A DNA stretch of 59,979 nt from Serratia marcescens (GCA_015548865.1 JADMXW010000008.1:144120-204098), one strand, 5' to 3'; positions 45,566-56,338 are shown, numbered from the stretch's first letter. Notes: generated by a model not told the origin, from the sequence alone. A program made the numbers and translations.

Positions 45566-48565
45566 ATGAAGAGAGAATGGCGTAAACAATTTGCCTGTTG
45601 TGTCGGCATAATGATGTTGCTGCTGAGCGGTTTGTCCTCAGCATGGGCGCAAACCGCAGGGTGGCGTCCTTTGGAGCAGGTTATTCGCAAGGGGGAAAAC
45701 GATCCTCGCAGTTACCAGGCAATCACTTTAGATAACGGCATGACGGTATTACTGGTGTCCGATCCACAAGCGACCCGTTCGCTGGCTTCGTTGGCACTGC
45801 CTATCGGCTCACTTGACGATCCTAACACCCAATTAGGGCTGGCCCACTATCTGGAACATATGGTCCTGATGGGGTCTAAACGCTATCCGCAGGCGGATGC
45901 CTTGGCCGAGTTTCTGAAAAAACACGGTGGCAGCCACAACGCCAGTACCGCGCCTTATCGCACAGCCTATTATCTGGAAGTAGAAAATGCGGCGTTACAG
46001 CCCGCGCTTGATCGCTTAGCTGACGCGATTGCTGAGCCGCTGCTCGATCCGATCAATGCGGATCGCGAACGTAATGCGGTTAATGCTGAACTGACTATGG
46101 CTCGCTCGCGTGACGGGCATCGTATGGTGCAGGTGGGCGCCGAAACGTTAAACCCGGCCCATCCGGCATCACGTTTTTCCGGCGGGAACCTGGAAACGCT
46201 CAAGGACAAACCCGGCAGCAAGTTGCATGACGAACTGCTGGCATTCTATCAGCATTACTACTCTGCTAACTTGATGAAAGGGGTTATCTACAGCAACCAA
46301 CCGTTGCCAGAATTGGCAAAAATGGCGGTAGAGACCTTCGGACGTATTGCCAATCGTCAGGCTAAAGTGCCTGCCATTACCGTGCCGTCTGTGACGGACG
46401 AGCAGCGCGGTATCATGATTCATTACGTGCCGGCACAGCCGCGCAAGCAGTTGCGCATTGAGTTTCGCGGCGATGTCATGGAGCAGACCGATCCCACCAG
46501 CCAGGCATTCCGCAGCCAAACGAACACCTATATCAGTTATTTGATTGGCAATCGCAGCCAAAATACCTTGTCAGACTGGCTGCAAAAGCAGGGGTTGATT
46601 GAGTCATTGGGCGCGGGATCCGATCCCATTATCGATCGTAACGGTGGGGTGTTTACCCTTTCCGCCACCTTGACCGATAAAGGACTTGAACAGTACGACG
46701 TGGTGATTGCTGCCATCTTCCGTTATCTGCAACTGTTGCAACAGGAAGGGATCCAGCAGCGCTATTTTGATGAAATTTCCCGCGTAATGGCGCTTGATTT
46801 CCGCTATCAGTCTGTCAAACGCGATATGGGTTACATCGAGTGGCTGGTGGATACCATGCTACGCGTGCCTGTAGAACACACGTTGGATGCCCCATATTTA
46901 GCCGATCGCTTTGATCCTGATGCGATTAAGCAGCGCTTGGCTAGCATGACACCGGAGCGTGCGCGTATCTGGCTGATAAGCCCCGATGCGCCGCACAACA
47001 AGCAGGCTTATTTTGTCAATGCACCCTACCAGGTGAACAAAATAACCCCGACGCAGTTTACACGTTGGCAAACACTGGGTGAGAAGATGGCTCTCACATT
47101 GCCGACGCCAAACCCGTATATCCCAACAGATTTCTCGCTGATCAAACGCGGTGAAGCGCAGAACTATCCAAAGATAGTGCTACAGCAACCGGGGCTGCGT
47201 GTCCTTTACATGCCTAGCCGCTACTTTGCTGATGAACCGAAAGCTAATGTCACGGTACTGTTACGTAACCCTATGGCACAGGATACGGCACGTCATCAGG
47301 TGATGTTCCTGCTCAATGATTATCTGGCCGGATTGGCACTGGATGAATTGAGTTATCAAGCCTCGGTTGGAGGTATCAGTTTCTCAACCCGAGGGAATGA
47401 TGGGTTAACCATCAACGCCAATGGGTATACGCAGCATTTGCCCAAACTCATGCTGGCGCTGATCGAGGGGTATGCCACCTATACGGCGACACCTGCGCAG
47501 CTGGAGCAGGCGAAATCCTGGTATATTCAGCAGTTGGAATCCGCGGAAAATGCCAAGGCATATGAGCAGGCATTGGAACCGATTCAGGCGCTCTCTTCGT
47601 TACCTTATACCGAGCGAGAAGAACGACGCGCTTTGCTTAAAGATATTACGCTGGATGATGTCATGACCTTCCGTGATGCATTGTTGCGTGATGCTGCACC
47701 GGAAATATTGGCGGTAGGCAACCTTACCGAAACTCAGGTAACGAAACTGGCGCTGGATATCAAAGAGCGTCTGGCTTGTTCAGGGCAAACCTGGTGGCGT
47801 AGCCCAGATGTAGAAGTGGCGCGTACCCAGCTTGCCAACTTGCAACGTGCGGGGAGCAGTACCGATTCTGCCTTGGCTGCGGTGTATATACCGACCGGTT
47901 ACGGTGAAGTGCAAGGTATGGCGTATAGCTCGTTGCTTAATCAGATCATTCAGCCCTGGTTCTACAACCAACTGAGAACTGAAGAGCAGCTAGGCTATGC
48001 GGTATTCAGCTTCCCGACCATTGTTGGTCGCCAGTTTGGTATCGGGTTCTTGTTGCAAAGTAACAGCCAACAGCCCGCTTACCTGTATCAGCGTTATCTG
48101 GATTTCTTCCAGAAAGCCAAGCCGCGCTTACGCGCGATCAAGGCCGATGAGTTTGAACAGTACAAACAAGCCTTGATTACTGAACTGAGCCAGCGCCCGC
48201 AAACGATGAGCGAAGAGGTTAGCCGGTTGCGTAACGATCTCGATCGTGAAAACTTTGCCTTTAACACCCGAGAGAAACTGATTGATGCGCTTAAACCGCT
48301 GACAGTAGAGCAACTTGCGCGTTTCTTCGAGCAGGCTTTGGCCCCGCAGGGGCTGGCCGTGCTGTCGCAAATTTCGGGCAGCCATCACGGTAAGGCTGAT
48401 TACGCTGCACCGAAAGACTGGACGCTTTACCCCAATGCATCCACGCTGCAACAGACGCTGCCAGTGAAACAGCGCACGGTCGAAAAACCGCGTAGCGGCG
48501 TGCTATCTGCCGAAAAAGTTTCTGCGGTTGAGAAAGCCTCTGTGGTAGAGAAGGCTGCTCCATGA
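45566..48565 (+). CDS. ptrA: Protease III (pitrilysin)
   Basis: 999 aa from ATG 45566, which follows AAGGA by six bases (an in-frame GTG lies at 45548). Signal peptide ending LSSAWAQ. The inverted zinc motif HYLEH starts at about residue 94, with the distal Glu in the next helix (ERNAVNAEL). A periplasmic M16 metalloprotease of ~110 kDa. It is about 37 residues longer than E. coli PtrA, partly from a C-terminal tail with VEK-type repeats (SAVEKASVVEKAAP) that looks non-globular. It overlaps recB by 4 bp. Confidence 0.95.
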   Translation: MKREWRKQFACCVGIMMLLLSGLSSAWAQTAGWRPLEQVIRKGENDPRSYQAITLDNGMTVLLVSDPQATRSLASLALPIGSLDDPNTQLGLAHYLEHMVLMGSKRYPQADALAEFLKKHGGSHNASTAPYRTAYYLEVENAALQPALDRLADAIAEPLLDPINADRERNAVNAELTMARSRDGHRMVQVGAETLNPAHPASRFSGGNLETLKDKPGSKLHDELLAFYQHYYSANLMKGVIYSNQPLPELAKMAVETFGRIANRQAKVPAITVPSVTDEQRGIMIHYVPAQPRKQLRIEFRGDVMEQTDPTSQAFRSQTNTYISYLIGNRSQNTLSDWLQKQGLIESLGAGSDPIIDRNGGVFTLSATLTDKGLEQYDVVIAAIFRYLQLLQQEGIQQRYFDEISRVMALDFRYQSVKRDMGYIEWLVDTMLRVPVEHTLDAPYLADRFDPDAIKQRLASMTPERARIWLISPDAPHNKQAYFVNAPYQVNKITPTQFTRWQTLGEKMALTLPTPNPYIPTDFSLIKRGEAQNYPKIVLQQPGLRVLYMPSRYFADEPKANVTVLLRNPMAQDTARHQVMFLLNDYLAGLALDELSYQASVGGISFSTRGNDGLTINANGYTQHLPKLMLALIEGYATYTATPAQLEQAKSWYIQQLESAENAKAYEQALEPIQALSSLPYTEREERRALLKDITLDDVMTFRDALLRDAAPEILAVGNLTETQVTKLALDIKERLACSGQTWWRSPDVEVARTQLANLQRAGSSTDSALAAVYIPTGYGEVQGMAYSSLLNQIIQPWFYNQLRTEEQLGYAVFSFPTIVGRQFGIGFLLQSNSQQPAYLYQRYLDFFQKAKPRLRAIKADEFEQYKQALITELSQRPQTMSEEVSRLRNDLDRENFAFNTREKLIDALKPLTVEQLARFFEQALAPQGLAVLSQISGSHHGKADYAAPKDWTLYPNASTLQQTLPVKQRTVEKPRSGVLSAEKVSAVEKASVVEKAAP

Positions 48566-51500
48566 GTCAAGATACGCCGCATACCCTTGATGTACTTACG
48601 CTCCCCCTGTTTGGGGAGCGGTTGATAGAAGCCTCCGCCGGTACGGGTAAAACCTATACGCTGGCGGGGCTCTATCTTCGCCTGTTATTAGGGTTAGGGG
48701 GCGAGGCGGCGTATCCTAAGCCACTGTCGGTGGAAGAGATCCTGGTAGTGACCTTTACGGAGGCTGCCACAGAAGAACTGCGCGATCGCATTCGCGCTAA
48801 TATTCATGCGTTACGCCTGGCTTGTCTGTGTGGCGAAAGTGAAGATACGCTTTTTTCTGCACTGCTGGCGCAACTGCCGGATAAACAACTGGCTGCTGAG
48901 TGGTTGCTCAATGCTGAGCGGCAAATGGATGAAGCGGCCATTTACACCATCCACGGCTTCTGTCAGCGCATGCTTGGGAGTCATGCCTTTGAGTCCGGTT
49001 CGCTTTTCGACCAAGAGTTGATCGAAGATGAACAGCTTCTCATCCGCCAAGCTTGCGCCGATTTTTGGCGGCGTTACTGCTATCCATTACCCTTCGATGT
49101 GGTTAGCGTCATTGGTCAACTTTGGAGTGGGCCGGATGCGCTACAGCGAGAACTTGCTCCCTATTTACATGGCGAAGCACCACAGTTGCATAATCCACCC
49201 GCGCCGCACGAGACTCTGTTACAGCGTCATCAGCAGATTCTGGCGCGTATTAATGATATCAAGCAGCAGTGGCGGCAGGTGGCTTCGCAGATAGAGAAAT
49301 GCATTCTTGATTCGGATGTGGACAAACGTAGCTACAGCAGCCGATTTTTACCCGGTTGGGTAGAAAGTGTAACGCTCTGGGCTGAAGCGGAAACTATCGA
49401 CTATACCTTGCCAAAATCGCTGGAGCGGTTCGCACAATCAACGTTGAATGAGAAAACCAAAAAGGGGGCGCCTCCGGTGCACCCGGTATTTTCTGCTATT
49501 GAAATGCTGCTTTCGGCATCGCTGTCACTGCGCGATATCGTTATCGAGCGGGCGTTACATGATATTCGAGCAACGGTGCGTAGCGAGAAACAGCGTCGCG
49601 CAGCGTTAGGGTTTGACGATCTGTTGAGTCGTTTGGATGAGGCGCTAAGCCAGCCCTTGGGCGAACAACTTGCGGCAGCGATACGCCAGCGTCATCCAGT
49701 AGCACTGATCGATGAGTTTCAGGATACGGACCCACAGCAGTATCGTATTTTCCGTGCTATCTATGGTGAGCAGCCTGACAGTGGTATGTTGCTGATCGGT
49801 GACCCGAAACAAGCTATCTATGCTTTTCGCGGCGCGGATATTTTCACTTACATGCGGGCACGTGCCGATGTTAAGGCGCACTACACGCTAGACACCAACT
49901 GGCGTTCTTCACATGATATGGTGAGCGGTGTAAATCGCTTGTTTCAGTGTGTCGAAAATCCGTTTGTTTTCTCGACGATTCCCTTTTTGCCCGTTCAGCC
50001 AGCACCTGGAAAACAGGCACTACGCTTCGAGATAGACGGTGTGTCTCAACCCGCACTGCAATTTTGTCTATCGGGTTCTGCCATACTGGGAGCGGGAGAG
50101 TATCAACAATTGATGGCGCAGCAGTGTGCCATGCAGATCCGTGACTGGCTGCAAGCCGGTCAATGCAATACCGCCTGGCTGGATAATGGCCATGCGCGGC
50201 GTCCAGTTCAGGCATCGGACATTTGCGTATTGGTACGTAGCCGCCATGAGGCCGCTCTGGTGCGTGATGCGTTGCGTCGTCTTGCCATTCCTTCTGTTTA
50301 CCTCTCCAACCGAGATAGCGTTTTCACCACGCCGGAAGCGCGTGAAGTGCTATGGCTGTTGCAAGCTGTACTGGCACCTGAGCAAGAGCGCACATTGCGC
50401 AGTGCGTTGGCAACGTCATTACTGGGCTTCAGTGCGCAACAAATTGATGCACTAAACCAGAATGAGGCTGATTGGGATACGCAAGTCGATACCTTTGCCG
50501 AGTTTCACCAAGTGTGGCAACGGCGTGGGGTACTACCGATGCTGCGCTCACTGATGTCGCACTATCGTTTGGCAGAAAATCTGCTGGCTAGCCGAGAGGG
50601 CGAGCGCCGCCTGACGGATTTCCTTCACCTGGGCGAGTTATTACAGCATGCAGCAGCAACGCTTGAAAGCGAACATGCGTTGGTTCGCTGGCTATCGCAG
50701 CAAATTTTGCAGCCCAATCCTCAGGCAGAAAACCAGCAGTTGCGTTTAGAGAGCGATCACCATCTGGTACAAATTGTCACCATCCATAAATCCAAAGGGT
50801 TGGAGTATCCGCTGGTCTGGTTGCCGTTTATTTGTCACTTTCGTCCCCAGCCTGAGGGTATCTACCATGACAGGCATACCTATCAGGCGCTGCTTGACGT
50901 CAATAACGGCGAAGCAAGCCAGCAGTTGGCAGAAGAAGAGCGGCTGGCGGAAGATTTACGGTTGCTGTATGTCGCACTAACGCGATCGATTTATCATTGT
51001 AGTGTTGGTGTGGCGCCGCTGCAGCGAACCCGACGCAAAAGTGAAACGACTGATATGCACCTCAATGCGCTTGGTTATTTGCTGCAACAAGGTCAGGAGG
51101 CAGATGCAGGCGCGCTGGTTACTGCACTGCATGCGTTGGAAGGTGAGGGAGTGGCGGTGACAGCGGTGCGGGAATGGGATGGTATTCCCTGGCAAGAGGC
51201 TGTGACTGAGCCCGTAGAGCTACGTGCTCGTGAGTGTGAGCGCCTGCTCACCGATAACTGGCGGGTGACTAGCTATTCGGGGTTACAGCAACATGGTTTA
51301 CAACAGCAGCATAGTGTCACTGCGGGGCAAGAGCTGTTTCCGCATCTGGACGTTGATGCCGCTCTGGATCCGCGCAGCCACCCATCTGAAGAGGGTGAGC
51401 AAGCGCTTACCCCCCATACATTCCCTAAAGGCGCCGGACCAGGCACCTTTTTACACAGCTTGTTTGAAACGCTGGATTTTACTCAACCAGTCAGCGTTAA

Positions 51501-52158
51501 CTGGCTGGAAGAGAAGTTGACAGAACATGGCATGGAAAGTGAGTGGGCACCTACTTTACAAACGTGGTTCACCGGCTTGCTGCATGCGCCTCTGGATGCA
51601 GAGAAGCCTGTGTCTGATACCCTGTTAACGTTGGCAAGTGTGCCAGCTCAGCAGCGTATGGCCGAGTTGGCTTTTTATTTGCCGATTGACGCCCCTTTGC
51701 AGGCGACTGCGCTGGACAGCCTGGCGAAGCGCCACGATCCGCTATCAGCAAACTGCCCGCCGCTCTTATTTCAACAGGTTCAAGGCATGTTGAAAGGCTT
51801 TATCGATTTGGTTTTTTGCTGGCAGGGCCGTTATTACTTGTTGGATTATAAGTCTAATTGGTTAGGGGAGACGGCCAGTGCTTATACACAGTCTGCTATG
51901 CAAGCAGCAATGATGGCACACCGCTATGATTTGCAATACCAGCTTTATACGCTGGCCTTGCATCGCTATTTGCGTCATCGGGTGCCAGGTTATGACTACG
52001 ATCGTCATGTTGGTGGTGCTATCTACCTGTTTTTGCGCGGTGTCGATCCTGCGTTACCGACCAACGGCATTTTTACTCAGCGTCTGCCTCGGGCGTTTGT
52101 GGATCAACTCGACCGGCTGTTCAGCGGTGAACTGGCTGAGTCAGGAGAACACATATGA
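48562..52158 (+). CDS. recB: RecBCD subunit beta, RecB helicase-nuclease
   Basis: 1198 aa. UvrD-type SF1A helicase with Walker A ASAGTGKTYTL near residue 20, LIDEFQDTDP (Walker B), and the nuclease domain near the C-terminus with the LDYKSNW motif around residue 1095. It moves 3'-5', cuts DNA, and loads RecA after Chi. Start and stop overlap ptrA and recD by 4 bp each, so the three are translated in a chain. Confidence 0.97.
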   Translation: MSQDTPHTLDVLTLPLFGERLIEASAGTGKTYTLAGLYLRLLLGLGGEAAYPKPLSVEEILVVTFTEAATEELRDRIRANIHALRLACLCGESEDTLFSALLAQLPDKQLAAEWLLNAERQMDEAAIYTIHGFCQRMLGSHAFESGSLFDQELIEDEQLLIRQACADFWRRYCYPLPFDVVSVIGQLWSGPDALQRELAPYLHGEAPQLHNPPAPHETLLQRHQQILARINDIKQQWRQVASQIEKCILDSDVDKRSYSSRFLPGWVESVTLWAEAETIDYTLPKSLERFAQSTLNEKTKKGAPPVHPVFSAIEMLLSASLSLRDIVIERALHDIRATVRSEKQRRAALGFDDLLSRLDEALSQPLGEQLAAAIRQRHPVALIDEFQDTDPQQYRIFRAIYGEQPDSGMLLIGDPKQAIYAFRGADIFTYMRARADVKAHYTLDTNWRSSHDMVSGVNRLFQCVENPFVFSTIPFLPVQPAPGKQALRFEIDGVSQPALQFCLSGSAILGAGEYQQLMAQQCAMQIRDWLQAGQCNTAWLDNGHARRPVQASDICVLVRSRHEAALVRDALRRLAIPSVYLSNRDSVFTTPEAREVLWLLQAVLAPEQERTLRSALATSLLGFSAQQIDALNQNEADWDTQVDTFAEFHQVWQRRGVLPMLRSLMSHYRLAENLLASREGERRLTDFLHLGELLQHAAATLESEHALVRWLSQQILQPNPQAENQQLRLESDHHLVQIVTIHKSKGLEYPLVWLPFICHFRPQPEGIYHDRHTYQALLDVNNGEASQQLAEEERLAEDLRLLYVALTRSIYHCSVGVAPLQRTRRKSETTDMHLNALGYLLQQGQEADAGALVTALHALEGEGVAVTAVREWDGIPWQEAVTEPVELRARECERLLTDNWRVTSYSGLQQHGLQQQHSVTAGQELFPHLDVDAALDPRSHPSEEGEQALTPHTFPKGAGPGTFLHSLFETLDFTQPVSVNWLEEKLTEHGMESEWAPTLQTWFTGLLHAPLDAEKPVSDTLLTLASVPAQQRMAELAFYLPIDAPLQATALDSLAKRHDPLSANCPPLLFQQVQGMLKGFIDLVFCWQGRYYLLDYKSNWLGETASAYTQSAMQAAMMAHRYDLQYQLYTLALHRYLRHRVPGYDYDRHVGGAIYLFLRGVDPALPTNGIFTQRLPRAFVDQLDRLFSGELAESGEHI

Positions 52159-54011
52159 TGGCCTTGCTGGTGACGGCGCTGGAGCGTCAACTGCTTCGTC
52201 CGCTGGATGTGCAGTTTGCCCGTATGCTGGCTGGTGAACAGCCACCGCAGATACAACTGGCCGCTGCTCTGGTGAGTGCGGCCGCGGGGGCCGGCCATGT
52301 GTGTTTGCCGCTGACGGAATTACAGCCTGAATCCCTGTTCGATGGGCGCGATCCTTCTCTGGCGCGAGCGTTGTGGGAGTGCGCGGGTCAGCCAGATATG
52401 GCGGCATGGCAGCAGTCTCTGCTGACATCGCCCGCGGTGAGCGATGGACATGACGCTACGCCGCTGGTGCTGCAACATCAGCGGCTTTATCTTCAACGCA
52501 ATTGGCTGAGTGAAGTTCAGGTGGCGGCCTTTTTTACTGAGAGCCACGCTGTTGATACTCCTTATGATCCGCTTGCCGTTCGACGCGTGCTAGACAGTCT
52601 GTTTTCGCCGCCAGAGGCGGAGGTGGATTGGCAGAAAGTGGCTGCCGCCGTAGCGCTGACGCGTCGGGTATCAGTGATTTCCGGCGGACCAGGCACGGGA
52701 AAAACCACGACGGTTGCCAAACTGTTGGCAGCAATGCTGTTATTGCACGAGGGGAAAAAACCGTTGCGTATTCAACTGGCCGCGCCGACGGGGAAAGCGG
52801 CGGCTCGCCTGACGGAATCCCTGCGTAGCGCGTTAAGCAAACTGCCGCTGGAAGACGCGTACCAATATCCTTTGCCTCGAGAGGCCACCACGCTGCACCG
52901 TCTGTTAGGGGCGGTTCCTGACAGTCAACGTTTGCGTTATCACCAAGGCAATCCACTCCATCTTGATGTACTGGTGGTGGATGAAGCTTCAATGGTTGAT
53001 CTGCCGATGATGGCAAACCTGGTATTGGCATTACCTGCGTCCGCGCGGGTGATTTTTCTCGGCGATCGCGATCAGTTGGCCTCCGTTGAGGCAGGGGCTG
53101 TATTGGGGGATATCTGCCGTTTTGCCGCGCAGGGATACAGTGCTCAACGCGTTGAAGCGCTGCATCAACTGACGGGATATCGCTTGGTTGCGTCACCGGA
53201 AGCTAGCTCTGCTGTGGCCGATAGCCTGTGTCTGTTGCAAAAGAGCTATCGTTTTGGTCAGCACTCAGGGATTGGCATACTGGCGCGAGCAGTGAATGAT
53301 GGCGATGAGCGCTTGGTTCGGCGCATTTTACAGGGGCAACATCAGGATCTGCACTGTCTGACGTTGGCGCAAGAAGAGGATTATCAGCAGATGCTGGCCC
53401 AGTGTGTGGCGGGTTATCGTGACTACTTGCATGCTGTGGCGCAAGGGCAAGACGCTGCCCATGTGTTGGCTGCATTTCAACGTTTTCGGTTACTGTGCGC
53501 GCTGCGGGACGGCCCTTTTGGCGTTGCCGGATTAAATGCACGTATTGAGCAGGCGCTGCAACAGGCGGGGTTGATTCGTCGCAGCCGTAATCCAGCCAAT
53601 CCTTGGTATTCTGGTCGCCCTGTAATGATCGCGCGCAATGATGCACTGCTTGGGGTGTTTAATGGCGACATCGGAATTGCCATGCCGAACGAGGAAGGCG
53701 AACTGCGCGTTTATTTCCAACTGCCAGATGGTCAAATGAAACCAGTCAGCCCGAGTCGTTTGCCCCCTCACGAAACTGCCTACGCGATGACGGTGCATAA
53801 ATCTCAAGGGTCGGAGTTCGAGCATACCGCACTGGTGCTGCCTAATGGATTTTTGCCGGTGTTGACGCGCGAGTTAGTGTACACCGCTGTGACGCGCGCC
53901 CGCGCGCGTTTGTCACTCTACGCGGAGATGAGCATATTGTGTCGCGCGGTGAAAACGCCCACTCGGCGTTACAGTGGGCTTGAAACGCGTATCCGAACAA
54001 AGAATAGCTAG
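52155..54011 (+). CDS. recD: RecBCD subunit alpha, RecD helicase
   Basis: 618 aa SF1B 5'-3' helicase. Walker A GGPGTGKTTTV around 177-187, VVDEASMVDLPMM (Walker B), and the late helicase motif AMTVHKSQGSEFEH are intact. It drives the fast motor of RecBCD before Chi. Last gene of the rec operon, followed by a 150-bp gap containing a short CCCCCAAAAAAG tract and no clear terminator. Confidence 0.96.
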   Translation: MMALLVTALERQLLRPLDVQFARMLAGEQPPQIQLAAALVSAAAGAGHVCLPLTELQPESLFDGRDPSLARALWECAGQPDMAAWQQSLLTSPAVSDGHDATPLVLQHQRLYLQRNWLSEVQVAAFFTESHAVDTPYDPLAVRRVLDSLFSPPEAEVDWQKVAAAVALTRRVSVISGGPGTGKTTTVAKLLAAMLLLHEGKKPLRIQLAAPTGKAAARLTESLRSALSKLPLEDAYQYPLPREATTLHRLLGAVPDSQRLRYHQGNPLHLDVLVVDEASMVDLPMMANLVLALPASARVIFLGDRDQLASVEAGAVLGDICRFAAQGYSAQRVEALHQLTGYRLVASPEASSAVADSLCLLQKSYRFGQHSGIGILARAVNDGDERLVRRILQGQHQDLHCLTLAQEEDYQQMLAQCVAGYRDYLHAVAQGQDAAHVLAAFQRFRLLCALRDGPFGVAGLNARIEQALQQAGLIRRSRNPANPWYSGRPVMIARNDALLGVFNGDIGIAMPNEEGELRVYFQLPDGQMKPVSPSRLPPHETAYAMTVHKSQGSEFEHTALVLPNGFLPVLTRELVYTAVTRARARLSLYAEMSILCRAVKTPTRRYSGLETRIRTKNS

Positions 54012-54161
54012 CCGTTAGTTGCCTGTGCATCGGTCGCGCCTTGTAATGAAATCCATAGGTTTCACCCCCAAAAAAGATAGATATTAAGCATAATTTTGCC
54101 GCAAACTTTCGGTGTACCCTGCACAAGGATAAATAACATCTCGAGCGTGTAAGGGGACTCA

Positions 54162-54692
54162 ATGGCGATCTATACATTTGGCAAATTAAAACCGCAAGTT
54201 GCAACTGATGCCTGGATTGCGCCAAGTGCGGATGTTATTGGTCAAGTACATCTAGATCACGGAGCCAGTGTCTGGTTTGGCGTTGTTATTCGTGCTGATA
54301 ATGATGTAGTACATATAGGGAAAGGGTCATCGATTCAAGATAACTGCACTCTTCATGTCGATGTCGGTGGGCCCGTAATCATTGAGCCTAATGTCTCTAT
54401 TGGTCATCAGGCAATGCTGCATGCCTGCCATATTGGGGAAGGCTCACTGATTGGTATGCAGGCCATTTTGTTAAGTGGGTGCCGAATTGGGCGTAACTGT
54501 TTAGTTGCGGCTGGAGCCTTAGTTACCGAGGGAAAGGTTTTCCCCGATGGCGTGCTGATTATGGGCGTGCCGGCCAAGGTTGTGCGCGAGCTAACGCCTG
54601 AAGAGATTGAGAACATCCATGAAGGAACGCGATGGTACGTCGAAAAATCACAGCACTATGCTCAACAATTACAGCAAATATACCCTAAATAA
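54162..54692 (+). CDS. Gamma-carbonic-anhydrase-like hexapeptide protein (YrdA/PaaY type)
   Basis: 176 aa left-handed beta-helix protein built of hexapeptide repeats (VIIEPNVSIGHQAMLHACHI). The three metal-binding histidines fit His65, His82 and His87 (TLHVD, GHQAMLHAC). It ends in an alpha helix. Close to YrdA and to PaaY-type proteins; activity (carbonic anhydrase or thioesterase) cannot be told from sequence. In E. coli recD is followed directly by argA, so this gene is an addition here. Its final codons (IYPK and stop) are read from the left end of a MITE-like element beginning at 54679. Confidence 0.85.
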   Translation: MAIYTFGKLKPQVATDAWIAPSADVIGQVHLDHGASVWFGVVIRADNDVVHIGKGSSIQDNCTLHVDVGGPVIIEPNVSIGHQAMLHACHIGEGSLIGMQAILLSGCRIGRNCLVAAGALVTEGKVFPDGVLIMGVPAKVVRELTPEEIENIHEGTRWYVEKSQHYAQQLQQIYPK

Positions 54693-54955
54693 TTCGAGTT
54701 GCAGGAAGGCGGCAAGCGAATGACAAATCTGTCTGGAATAGATTTGAACAGCGCTTGCGCTGGCCCGCAGGGTGAATCTCAGGGATGAGATTCATTAATC
54801 CCGATGAGTTTACTCAATTAAGTGATTCGGGTGACAAATTTGTCTGGAACAAATTTGAACGCCGCATGCGGCGGCCTCGTAAGAGGTGAGGTCCAGGGAT
54901 GGGCCGAATAATGAGCGTAGCCAACGCACCTGCAACTTGAAGTATGACGGGTATA
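54679..54955. mobile_element. MITE-like intergenic element with TATACCC / GGGTATA ends
   Basis: 277 bp from TATACCC (54679) to GGGTATA (54955). The imperfect terminal repeats continue inward (AGTTGCAGG left, CCTGCAACT right). The interior contains two related arms, GACAAATCTGTCTGGAATAG and GACAAATTTGTCTGGAACAA, each holding a palindrome, plus GCGCTTGCGC and GCCGCATGCGGC hairpins. No coding capacity. It fills nearly the whole gap before argA. A decayed relative lies at 28471-28714. Similar elements are common in Enterobacterales; the exact family name is not known to me. Confidence 0.8.
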
Positions 54956-54997
54956 GACTAAACGCCAGTATGCGTGAGGCACACTGGCGCGATGCGG

Positions 54998-56323
54998 TTA
55001 AAGTTCGATAACCAGAATCTTTGAACGGCGCTGGTAGTTATACAGTTCCTGCTTGCGTTTGGGCAGCATCTCCACTTCGGCAGGCTGGAAGCCACGCTCC
55101 TGGAACCAGTGAATACTGTGCGTGGTGAGTACGAACAGCTTTTTCAGCCCTTGCTGGCGTGCCTGCGCAGCAATGCGCTGGAGCAACATGTCGCCCCGAG
55201 ATGAACTTCGATAATCAGGGTGTACCGCAACGCAGGCCATTTCCCCGATACTCTCTTCAGGGAAGGGATAGAGGGCGGCGCAGGCGATAGTCAGGTTATC
55301 GCGTGCCACGACAGTAAATTTATCAATCTCCATTTCCAACTGTTCGCGCGAACGGCGCACCAGGATCCCCTGTTGCTCCAGTGGGCGTATCAGTTCTAGG
55401 ATACCACCAATGTCGTTGATAGTGGCACGACGAACTTGCTCAGCGCTTTCCATCACTATTTGAGTACCAATACCGTCGCGCGAGAACAGTTCCTGCACCA
55501 ACGCACCATCTTCCTGGTAACTGATCAGGTGGCTGCGGCGTACACCGCTGCGGCATGCTCGCACGGCACCGCGCAGAAAACGCACGGTTCCTGAGTGATA
55601 ATCTCCCTCGGCTTCACGTTGATCAATGCAACGTTGAGCGTCATCTGGGAACAGTTCAGAAATGATGGTTCCTTCCGGCGTCGTTACCCCTTGAGAAGAG
55701 CAGAACCCGATCATTTTTTCTGCTTTCAATTTGATGGCTAACTGTGTAGCCACTTCTTCTGACGTCAGATTGAAGCTCTCTCCTGTGACAGAAACGGCAA
55801 CCGGGCCGAGAAGGACAATGGCACCGCTGTCCAACTGGCGATGTATCGCGGCTTCATCAATACGACGAATACGGCCGCTGTGGCAGTAGTCTACACCATC
55901 ATCCACGCCTAATGGCTGGGCAATAATAAAGTTACCACTCACCACGTTGATATGCGCGCCTTGAAGCGGTGTGTTATTCAAGCTCATGGAGAGGCGCGCG
56001 GTGATATCCAGTTGCAGCATGCCTGCAGCCTGTTTCACCAGATCCAGCGTATTGCTGTCTGTGACGCGCGTGTGCTTGTGGTAACGCGGCTCGAAATGAT
56101 GTGTGGTCAGACTGGCGTCAATTTGTGGACGGGCACCGTAGACCACGACGAGCTTGATGCCAAGGCTATGCAGCAGGCCGATATCATTAACGATGTTGGC
56201 AAAGTTTTCATGTTCAATCGCTTCGCCGCCCAGCATGATCACAAAGGTTTTGCCGCGATGCGCGTTGATATAAGGAACCGAATGGCGGAAGCCCTGGACC
56301 AGTTCTGTACTGCGTTCCTTCAC
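54998..56323 (-). CDS. argA: N-acetylglutamate synthase ArgA
   Basis: 441 aa with a GTG start (56321-56323). The N-terminal amino-acid-kinase-like domain (about 20-290; [19 protein letters not shown]) is followed by a GNAT acetyltransferase domain (about 295-430; [19 protein letters not shown]). First step of arginine biosynthesis, feedback-inhibited by arginine. Two ARG boxes just upstream indicate ArgR control. Confidence 0.96.
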   Translation of the reverse strand: MKERSTELVQGFRHSVPYINAHRGKTFVIMLGGEAIEHENFANIVNDIGLLHSLGIKLVVVYGARPQIDASLTTHHFEPRYHKHTRVTDSNTLDLVKQAAGMLQLDITARLSMSLNNTPLQGAHINVVSGNFIIAQPLGVDDGVDYCHSGRIRRIDEAAIHRQLDSGAIVLLGPVAVSVTGESFNLTSEEVATQLAIKLKAEKMIGFCSSQGVTTPEGTIISELFPDDAQRCIDQREAEGDYHSGTVRFLRGAVRACRSGVRRSHLISYQEDGALVQELFSRDGIGTQIVMESAEQVRRATINDIGGILELIRPLEQQGILVRRSREQLEMEIDKFTVVARDNLTIACAALYPFPEESIGEMACVAVHPDYRSSSRGDMLLQRIAAQARQQGLKKLFVLTTHSIHWFQERGFQPAEVEMLPKRKQELYNYQRRSKILVIEL

Positions 56324-56338
56324 TGCGAGCCCTCTCTG

